Source: Pseudomonadota bacterium | GTDB lineage: Bacteria > Desulfobacterota > Syntrophia > Syntrophales > UBA8958 | Assembly (NCBI GenBank): GCA_030057915.1 | Contig: JASGUC010000037.1 | Coordinates: 1 to 64,000 of the forward strand | Reading direction: 5' to 3' | Length of the DNA: 64,000 nucleotides | Shown: positions 56,004 through 64,000 of the stretch, piece by piece | Layout of the letters: each line of letters begins with the position of its first letter | Position numbering within the stretch: the first letter of the stretch is position 1 | Translations under genes and position numbers: made by a program | The notes under the pieces: generated by a model | What the model saw: only the letters and a program-made list of their open reading frames with translations | Told to the model about the DNA's origin: nothing | The model's database searches: none

Positions 56004-56621
56004 TCAGCAAGGCCCCTCGCAAGTTAAATATCTCCTCAACTTCTCCAGGCGCTTTTCCTTGATGCCCTGCAGCGCCCGCAGGTCTTCGAGCTTCCGGATG
56101 CCGCCGGGTGAGGAGCGGCGCAGCTCCATGATCCTCCGGGCCGTTTTTTCCCCGATGCCGGGGATCATGGCCAGTTCCTCCCTGGTGGCGGTATTGATGT
56201 TTAGGGGCATACCCAGGGCCAGACGGGTTGCCCCCGCCATCCTTCCCACCTGGAGGCGGCGGTCGGCGTCGATCCGCACCGCGTCGCCGTTTCTCAAAAT
56301 ACGCCCAAGCTCGGTGGCGGGCGTCCGTGGGTCGAGATCGAGCCCCGCGATCCTCGTGAGCAGCTCGGAGAGGGTGGTGTTATCTTCCAGGCGATAGATC
56401 CCCGCGGCCCGGTCGGCGCCGGCGCCGGCGATCTCCACCGTCACCGGACCTTTCCGGGCGTCGCTCGCCGGGATGGCAAAGGTCTGGTCACCATCCCGCC
56501 CGTAAGCCCACAGACCCGCATAAATGCCCACGGTGGCGGCAAGGATCAGCAGCAGGCCCTGTCGTTGCCGGTCCCTGAGGTCCGCCCGGCAACGGTCATT
56601 TTCCCAATTCGAAGGCGTCAT
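56004..56621 (-). CDS. ComEA-type helix-hairpin-helix DNA-binding protein
   Basis: 205 residues. An N-terminal membrane anchor ([17 protein letters not shown]), a SLBB-like middle ([24 protein letters not shown]), and a C-terminal helix-hairpin-helix pair [17 protein letters not shown] and [18 protein letters not shown]. ComEA binds incoming DNA at the outer face of the inner membrane during natural transformation. Its start overlaps the lysC end by 26 bp, suggesting translational coupling. No other competence genes are in the window. Confidence 0.85.
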   Translation of the reverse strand: MTPSNWENDRCRADLRDRQRQGLLLILAATVGIYAGLWAYGRDGDQTFAIPASDARKGPVTVEIAGAGADRAAGIYRLEDNTTLSELLTRIAGLDLDPRTPATELGRILRNGDAVRIDADRRLQVGRMAGATRLALGMPLNINTATREELAMIPGIGEKTARRIMELRRSSPGGIRKLEDLRALQGIKEKRLEKLRRYLTCEGPC

Positions 56622-57810
56622 GAAGGACCATCACCGCCAATTCCGTGTATTTGGCTTTGACGACGCAGGAGATCTTGATTTCGGAGGTGCTGATCATCTC
56701 GATATTGATCCCCTCCTTGGCCAAGGTGGCGAACATCTTGGCCGCCACGCCGGAATGGCTCACCATGCCCACGCCGATAATGGAAACCTTGGCGACGCTG
56801 TCGTCTATCTCCACCCGCGCCGCCCCGATGTCATCGGCCGCCTCCCGGACGAGCACCGCGGCCTGTTTCACGTCCTTCCGGGATACCGTGAAGGTCAGAT
56901 CCGTAAAGCCATCGACGCTGGCGTTCTGGATGATCATGTCCACCATGATATTGTGCTCCGCCAAAGGGGTAAACAGGCGCGCCGCGATCCCGGGACGATC
57001 CGGAACATTGATTACGGTAACCTTTGCCTGGTCGCGATCATAGGTCACGCCGGACACCACTTCCTTTTCCATCTCCTTATCCTCCTTGGTCACCAGAGTT
57101 CCCCCTTCGTCCGAGAAAGAAGACTTGACATAAATGGGAACTTCATATTTCTTCGCCATTTCCACCGCCCGGGGTTGCAGGACCTTGGCGCCCGCCCGGG
57201 CCATTTCGAGCATTTCGTCATAAGAGACCCGGTCCAGACGCCGCGCCTTGTCGTAGAGATGGGGATCCGTCGTATATACCCCGTCCACGTCGGTGTATAT
57301 CTCGCAGATGTCCGCCCTCATTGCCGCCGCCAGGGCCACGGCGCTCGTATCCGACCCTCCGCGGCCCAGCGTGGTGATGTTGTTTTCCTCGTCAACCCCC
57401 TGGAAACCCGCCACCACCAGCACCGATCCCCGCTTCAGCTCCTCCTGGATCTTCCAGGTGTCCACGTTGACGATCCGGGCCTTTTGATACGCCCGGTCGG
57501 TAGTGATCCTTATCTGAAAGCCAAGATACGAACGGGCCTTGCAGCCCAGCCCGTTGAGGACCAAGGCCATCAGACTTACCGTTACCTGCTCGCCGGTGGC
57601 GATCAGCGCGTCGTATTCCCGCAAATCGGGCTCCGCCGCCGCCTGCTGGGCCAGATTTATCAACCTGTCCGTTTCCCCGGCCATGGCGGAGAGCACGACT
57701 ATCACATCATGGCCCGCCTGTTTTGTCTTGATAACCCTCCGGGCGACATTTTGGATGCGGTCCATATTCGCCACCGACGTGCCGCCGTACTTCTGCACCA
57801 CCAGCGCCAT
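56596..57810 (-). CDS. lysC: Aspartate kinase
   Basis: 404 residues. Starts [11 protein letters not shown], the kinase signature, with [13 protein letters not shown] in the active site and two C-terminal ACT domains ([36 protein letters not shown]) that bind lysine/threonine effectors. First step from aspartate to lysine, methionine and threonine, and diaminopimelate for the cell wall. Begins 3 bp after tsaE. Full length. Confidence 0.96.
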   Translation of the reverse strand: MALVVQKYGGTSVANMDRIQNVARRVIKTKQAGHDVIVVLSAMAGETDRLINLAQQAAAEPDLREYDALIATGEQVTVSLMALVLNGLGCKARSYLGFQIRITTDRAYQKARIVNVDTWKIQEELKRGSVLVVAGFQGVDEENNITTLGRGGSDTSAVALAAAMRADICEIYTDVDGVYTTDPHLYDKARRLDRVSYDEMLEMARAGAKVLQPRAVEMAKKYEVPIYVKSSFSDEGGTLVTKEDKEMEKEVVSGVTYDRDQAKVTVINVPDRPGIAARLFTPLAEHNIMVDMIIQNASVDGFTDLTFTVSRKDVKQAAVLVREAADDIGAARVEIDDSVAKVSIIGVGMVSHSGVAAKMFATLAKEGINIEMISTSEIKISCVVKAKYTELAVMVLHDAFELGK

Positions 57811-57813
57811 TGC

Positions 57814-58287
57814 TCAGCAACCTCCCTCTTTCCACAGGTTATTTATCTTCCCGATCAGTTCCTCGTTACCCACGAGGGTCAATTCCCGCTCATGTTCTCC
57901 TTGATAGACGAGATCAACAAACAGGGTCCCCGCTGGAAGCAGGGGCAGGACCCTTTCCGCCCATTCGATAACCGTCACTCCCTCTCCGTAAAAGTAATCC
58001 TCGTAGCCCATATCCTCCAGGTCGCTGGCCCCTTCGAGACGGTAGATGTCGAAATGGTAAAGGGGCAGCCGGCCGGGATATTCATTGATCAGGGTGAAGG
58101 TGGGACTGGTTATGGGATATGCCTCGGGTACGGCCAGCCCCCGGGCGATCCCCTGGGTGAGGCAGGTCTTCCCGGTCCCCAGTTCGCCGACCAGGGCGAT
58201 CACCTCCCCGGGCGACGCCGTCTCCCCGATGATCCTGCCGATCCTCAGGGTCTCTTCCGAACTCTTCGAGGCGATCACGATTCTCAT
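57814..58287 (-). CDS. tsaE: tRNA threonylcarbamoyladenosine ATPase TsaE
   Basis: 157 residues. Walker A GELGTGKT at 34-41, then ITSPTFTLINEYPG, HFDIYRLEG and VIEWAERV, all TsaE signatures. It works with TsaB/TsaD in t6A37 tRNA modification. ATG 58287 is chosen; the longer frame to 58365 would overlap acpS. In one operon with acpS and lysC. Confidence 0.95.
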   Translation of the reverse strand: MRIVIASKSSEETLRIGRIIGETASPGEVIALVGELGTGKTCLTQGIARGLAVPEAYPITSPTFTLINEYPGRLPLYHFDIYRLEGASDLEDMGYEDYFYGEGVTVIEWAERVLPLLPAGTLFVDLVYQGEHERELTLVGNEELIGKINNLWKEGGC

Positions 58288-58289
58288 TT

Positions 58290-58673
58290 TCAGGCCTGCG
58301 TCTCCATGATGACCATCGCCAGGGCCATTTCCCGGGTGTGGGTCAGGCTGAGATGGGTGCGGCAAATCGCCTTGTCTCTCACGATCCCTAGGCCGCGTCC
58401 GGAAAAGCGAAGTCGGGGGGAACCGGAATCGTCCCGCTCCACCCCCACCTCCCTCAAATCCAGCCCCCTGCCCAGTCCGAGGGCCAAGGCCTTCAGCGCC
58501 GCCTCCTTGGCGGCGAACCGGGCGGCGTAATGCATGGCCGGCAGGGCCCTGGCCTGACAGTAGGCTATTTCCTCGGGGGTATAGACCCGGGCGAGGAACC
58601 TGTGGCCCCAGCGCCCCAGAATCCGCTGCATCCTGGGCACCTCCACCAGGTCGATGCCGATCCCGACAATCAC
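58290..58673 (-). CDS. acpS: Holo-[acyl-carrier-protein] synthase
   Basis: 127 residues. IVGIGIDLVEVPRM with the metal-binding Asp8 and RFAAKEAALKALALG with the catalytic Glu, then LSLTHTREMALA. Transfers phosphopantetheine from CoA to acyl carrier protein. Overlaps the end of folP by 4 bp (ATGA-type), so co-translated. Confidence 0.96.
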   Translation of the reverse strand: MIVGIGIDLVEVPRMQRILGRWGHRFLARVYTPEEIAYCQARALPAMHYAARFAAKEAALKALALGLGRGLDLREVGVERDDSGSPRLRFSGRGLGIVRDKAICRTHLSLTHTREMALAMVIMETQA

Positions 58674-59878
58674 GATCTTCCCTCTCTTATGGCATCGGCG
58701 ACGGCCGCGGCCTTTTTCGCCGCCCGCGCCTCATGGACCCTTACCAACTGGGCGCCGTTGAGGATGCAGGCCGTTATCGCCGTTATGGTCTCCACGCCAA
58801 GGTCTTTCGGCGCCTCCCCGGCGATCCGGCCCAGAAAGGATTTTCGGGAGGGACCCATGAGGATGGGCCGGCCGAGGACCCGGCATTCCTTAAGTTCCCG
58901 GATCAGCCGTAGATTGTCGGCGAGATTTTTCCCGAAGCCCAGACCGGGATCGACGACGATCCGCTCCTCCGGGATGCCCCGGTTCCTGGCCTCCGCGATC
59001 CGCCCGGCGAGAAAGCCGACGATTTCTCCCCACAGCGACCGATAGGAAAGATCCCCCGTTTGCATGTCCCGGGGCGTCCCCCGCATGTGCATGAGGATGA
59101 GGGCGGCGCCGCTGTCCCTAACGATTTCGGGCATCCGTTCGTCGAACCTCAGGGCGCTGATGTCATTGACGATCTCCGCTCCCGCCGCGATCGCCTCTCG
59201 GGCCACCTCCGCCTTGGTCGTGTCGATGGAGATCGGGATATCGACCTGTTCCGCCACGGCGGCGATCACCGGGAGGACCCGGCTCATCTCCTCCTCCGGC
59301 GAGACCGGCAGGGCGCCCGGACGCGACGATTCCCCGCCGATGTCGAGGATATCGGCGCCTTCCGCCGCCAGTTGGAGGGCGTGATCCACGGCGCGCTGGC
59401 GGTCCAGGTATCTCCCCCCGTCGGAGAAGGAATCGGGCGTCACATTGACTATCCCCATGACCAGGGTCTTTCCCCCCAGGGCGATTTCCCGGCGGGCCGT
59501 GGCCAACCGCCAGGAATCGCGGTCGATGTTCGCGAGCAGTCCCCGCAGTCTCTCCGCCAGCGCCGGCAGGCCGAAAGGCTGAGCGGCGATCTTTACGGCG
59601 AACCTTCCTAACTGTTTCCTCGTGCCCATGAGGATTACGTCCGTGGCGGAAAGACGGCAGGACACCGCCCCCCGGGCCACGGCGGCGTCTCCGCCCACGG
59701 CAAGCATTTCCTGCTTGATGATGTTGGCCGCAGGGCACGCGACCCCTTCCAGGTGAATGTTGAGATGCCGCATCTTCGGCTGCATGGCCGCGATGCCCTG
59801 GGGATCGACACCGGCGTCCCGAAGCAGGGCCACGGTCTCGGCGGGGTGGGAGATTGCCAGGTCTCTTAAAAACCACAT
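58670..59878 (-). CDS. folP: Dihydropteroate synthase with N-terminal extension
   Basis: 402 residues, ~120 more than the classical enzyme. The catalytic barrel begins near 135 with VMGIVNVTPDSFSDGG, followed by DIGGESSRPG, ISIDTTKAEVA and DPGLGFGKN. Joins the pterin and p-aminobenzoate in folate synthesis. The extension (IKQEMLAVGGDAAVARG, LMGTRKQLGRF) is the type found in deltaproteobacterial and clostridial FolP. It starts 11 bp after ftsH. Confidence 0.94.
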   Translation of the reverse strand: MWFLRDLAISHPAETVALLRDAGVDPQGIAAMQPKMRHLNIHLEGVACPAANIIKQEMLAVGGDAAVARGAVSCRLSATDVILMGTRKQLGRFAVKIAAQPFGLPALAERLRGLLANIDRDSWRLATARREIALGGKTLVMGIVNVTPDSFSDGGRYLDRQRAVDHALQLAAEGADILDIGGESSRPGALPVSPEEEMSRVLPVIAAVAEQVDIPISIDTTKAEVAREAIAAGAEIVNDISALRFDERMPEIVRDSGAALILMHMRGTPRDMQTGDLSYRSLWGEIVGFLAGRIAEARNRGIPEERIVVDPGLGFGKNLADNLRLIRELKECRVLGRPILMGPSRKSFLGRIAGEAPKDLGVETITAITACILNGAQLVRVHEARAAKKAAAVADAIREGRS

Positions 59879-59889
59879 AGGGAGATCGT

Positions 59890-61710
<1,821 letters not shown>

Positions 61711-61791
61711 AAGGATCTCTCCCGCTGCCCGAATTCGCCGCTGAGGCGACGCCCCTCCCTTACAATAACCTCGTTCTCATTTCAACGGATA

Positions 61792-63294
61792 TTATGCCCG
61801 CCGCCGGTAGTCGATGCGCAAGATCCGTTTTGTTTCCGGAACGATTTTCATCTCTTCGTGAACGCACACGCCGGGGATCCAGGCGATCATGCCGGCGGCC
61901 ACGATAAGCGGCAGCCTCCGGCGCTCCCTCCTGCCGATCTTGCGGTCCACGAAGATGTCCTGCAGTTTCTTTTCCCCCGCCATCCCCAGGGGGCGCATGC
62001 GATCCCCGGGGCGAAGGTTGCGCACCGTCACCGAGGTTCCGGTCCGGTCGCCGTCGAGCCAGGCCGTTGCCGTAACCGGGGCGTCGATTTCCGGGAGAGG
62101 GTCGCCGTAATTCGCCCGGGCCGATGCCCCGGCCGACACGCCGTTCGGGGTCCAGGGCCGCCCCCGGGAAGCCGGACAGTCCCCCGCCCCTTCCCCGTGC
62201 GGGCCGGAAACGACCGGGCCGATCCGGAAGGTCAGGGTGTCCCCGGTTTCCATGATCGTCAGTTCGCCGGGTATGGCCGCCGCATAGGCAAAGACGGGAT
62301 CGTCCCCGGCGGTCTCCCGGCGGGCCAGGAGGAGCCGCCCGTAGTCCCGCCGCGCTTCCAGACCCCGGGGAAGGTGGAGACGTCCCGAGGGCCGGGGCGT
62401 ACGGGCAAGCTCCAGGACCGCCTGGACATGATTGAAGTAGATCCCCTGTCCCTCCGGGGCGAGACGCTCCAGCAGATGTTTCACCAGACGGCGGGAAAGG
62501 GCGGCCGGCAGCGCCTGGATTCTGTCCGCCTCGAGGGAGAAGCCCTCCGGGGCGGCGACGATGTTCCAGTCCTTCACCAGCCGTCGCACCCGTTCCTGGA
62601 AGAATTCGTCTTCTTCCCCGAGGAGGGCGGCGGTCCGGGCCAGGGCACGGTCCATGTTCCGGTTGTAGTCCCGCCGGAGCAGGGGCAGCAGCTCGTGGCG
62701 GATTCGGTTGCGCAGGTGACGAGGGTCGTCGTTGGATCGATCCGTGACCCAATCCAACCCCTCCTGGGCGAGGAAGGCCATGATCTCCCGGCGTTCGATG
62801 TGAAGCAGGGGACGGATAAAACGGCCGTTCCGCAGGGGGGTCATCCCCTTGAGCCCCTCCGAACCGCTCCCCCGGAAGAGATTCATCAGGACCGTCTCCG
62901 CCTGGTCCTGCCGGTGATGCCCCAGGGCGATGCGGTGGGCGCCCGTGGTCGCCGCCGTGTGTTCCAGGAATTCGTACCGTGCCAGACGGGCCATATCTTC
63001 CGTCGATCTTCCCGATCCCTTTTTCCGCGCCGGGATGTCCGCCCGTCCCACCGTCAACGGCGTCGTCCGGCGGGCGCACAGTTCCCGGACAAAGCCTTCC
63101 TCCACCTCCGCCTCCCCGCGGAGGCCGTGATTGAGATGAGCGGCGGCCACGGTTGCGTCGTATTCCCCGGCCAGTTTCAGCAGCGCCGCCAGGAGGGCCA
63201 CGGAATCCGGCCCCCCGGACAGGGCCACGAGAATCTTGTCGCCCCGGCCAATCAAGGCGAATTCTTCCACGGCCCGCCGCACCTTTTTCAACAT
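61792..63294 (-). CDS. tilS: tRNA(Ile)-lysidine synthase
   Basis: 500 residues. PP-loop ALSGGPDSVALL at 24-35, DPRHLRNRIRHELLPLL, and a C-terminal TilS domain (RPLGMAGEKKLQDIFVDRKI). Converts C34 of tRNA-Ile(CAU) to lysidine so it reads AUA; essential. The central segment (GPHGEGAGDCPASRGRPW) contains a GC-rich insertion. Confidence 0.94.
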   Translation of the reverse strand: MLKKVRRAVEEFALIGRGDKILVALSGGPDSVALLAALLKLAGEYDATVAAAHLNHGLRGEAEVEEGFVRELCARRTTPLTVGRADIPARKKGSGRSTEDMARLARYEFLEHTAATTGAHRIALGHHRQDQAETVLMNLFRGSGSEGLKGMTPLRNGRFIRPLLHIERREIMAFLAQEGLDWVTDRSNDDPRHLRNRIRHELLPLLRRDYNRNMDRALARTAALLGEEDEFFQERVRRLVKDWNIVAAPEGFSLEADRIQALPAALSRRLVKHLLERLAPEGQGIYFNHVQAVLELARTPRPSGRLHLPRGLEARRDYGRLLLARRETAGDDPVFAYAAAIPGELTIMETGDTLTFRIGPVVSGPHGEGAGDCPASRGRPWTPNGVSAGASARANYGDPLPEIDAPVTATAWLDGDRTGTSVTVRNLRPGDRMRPLGMAGEKKLQDIFVDRKIGRRERRRLPLIVAAGMIAWIPGVCVHEEMKIVPETKRILRIDYRRRA

Positions 63295-63321
63295 GGCGAA
63301 ACCGTTTCGGCGCAGGTCGTC

Positions 63322-63966
63322 TCAGTAAAATACATCCTTCAGTTCCGCCAGATTTTCGCAGGTCACATCGGGTTGCAGGTCAAGGAGGTGCCGCCGTTCC
63401 CCCAGGCCGTTGAGAAAGGCGCAACTCACTATCCCCGCATTCTTCGCCAGGAGGATGTCGTTGTGGCCGTCGCCGATGATCGCCGTTTTTTCCCGGTCGA
63501 TGCGGTACCGGGCGAGGTAATGTTCCACAAGGCGGGCGTCGGGTTTGAGGTAGGGATGGAAATCGCCGCCGATGATGTCCTCGAAGTGGGGGGCGATGCC
63601 GAGACTCTCGACGATTCTGACGGTAAAGTCGTGCTTTTTGTTGCTGATCACTACCTTCTTCTTCCCGGCAAAATGGATGAGACATTCCTCCACGCCGGGA
63701 TACAAGGCGGTTCTGTCCAGCAGATGCTCGCCGTAATAGCCGCGGAAGATGGTCAGCGCCTCCGCCAGGGCATAAAGACGATCCTCTCCCAGGGCCCTCC
63801 TGATAAGCTCCTGAACCCCGTCGCCCACATAGCTCATGATCCGCCGATACTCCAGCGGGGCCATGCCCAGCTTTTCCAGGGCATGGTTGACGGCGGCGGC
63901 GATATCCCCGCCCGTATCCGCCAGCGTGCCGTCGAGGTCGAAAATAAATAAATCAATTTTTATCAT
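63322..63966 (-). CDS. HAD-family phosphatase, phosphoglycolate phosphatase-like
   Basis: 214 residues. Motif I FDLDGTLAD with nucleophile Asp10, motif II VISNKK (Ser/Asn), motif III Lys near KPDARLVEHYL, motif IV IIGDGHND. The cap and size fit phosphoglycolate phosphatase (Gph) or a related nucleotidase, but the substrate cannot be read from sequence. First gene of the block within the window; 27 bp ahead of tilS. Confidence 0.88.
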   Translation of the reverse strand: MIKIDLFIFDLDGTLADTGGDIAAAVNHALEKLGMAPLEYRRIMSYVGDGVQELIRRALGEDRLYALAEALTIFRGYYGEHLLDRTALYPGVEECLIHFAGKKKVVISNKKHDFTVRIVESLGIAPHFEDIIGGDFHPYLKPDARLVEHYLARYRIDREKTAIIGDGHNDILLAKNAGIVSCAFLNGLGERRHLLDLQPDVTCENLAELKDVFY

Positions 63967-64000
63967 ATCTTATTCTTGTCACGGAAAATTCTCCTTGACT

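Noticed and set aside
56524-58530. Long plus-strand open frame opposite lysC, tsaE and acpS
   Set aside because: Composition-driven shadow of well-recognised genes; low-complexity, no homology visible.

Overview
The window looks like a chromosomal segment of a GC-rich Gram-negative bacterium, most likely a deltaproteobacterium (Desulfobacterota, possibly Syntrophales-like). This is inferred from the housekeeping block on the right (tilS, ftsH, an N-terminally extended folP, acpS, tsaE, lysC and a comEA-type gene, all on the minus strand), the exported caspase/CHAT/SUMF1-type proteins and the dispersed 'GTCATTTCGACCGAAG' repeats. No rRNA gene is present to settle taxonomy.

Layout. (1) 1-4320: HEAT-repeat protein with a solitary DNA methyltransferase, two exported hypothetical proteins, a small membrane protein and the wreck of an MNT/HEPN pair. 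(2) 4886-14430: a tight three-gene operon of a large SF1 helicase with a C-terminal nuclease, a type III-like Mod methyltransferase and a Res translocase/nuclease. (3) 14818-22345: a Fic protein, a trpA tail fragment, a diguanylate cyclase, a PD-(D/E)XK protein, an MNT nucleotidyltransferase with a HEPN partner broken by a stop codon, and many gene and IS21/IS481-type fragments. (4) 22346-36704: exported proteins rich in caspase-like and CHAT cysteine protease domains. Two WD40-caspase paralogues share an almost identical sensor half and promoter but carry different caspase halves. With them are a FlgT-like protein, a DUF4384 protein, an unknown secreted protein, a decayed higB with intact higA, and a CHAT lipoprotein. 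(5) 36991-51813: a complete-looking BREX phage-defence operon on the minus strand with an unusual composition: a RadC-N/BrxA-like fusion, a BrxF/BrxB-position protein, a DUF1156-type PglX, an embedded MNT/HEPN pair, BrxC, an S23-type four-helix protein on what looks like a small inserted cassette, PglZ and BrxL. Its upstream edge is scarred by a Fic fragment and an excisionase-type HTH fragment. (6) 51815-54720: debris, repeats, an orphan RHH antitoxin and an EcsC-family gene. (7) 54805-64000: tRNA-Pro(GGG) with a strong promoter and terminator, a lytic transglycosylase, then the conserved housekeeping operon.

Together regions 1-6 form a defence/accessory island next to a tRNA and core genes: restriction-modification, BREX, toxin-antitoxin modules and exported protease-like proteins, built and repeatedly broken by recombination between repeats and insertion sequences. 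The most interesting items are the twin WD40-caspase genes with swapped effector halves, the helicase-nuclease/Mod/Res operon and the mosaic BREX locus.
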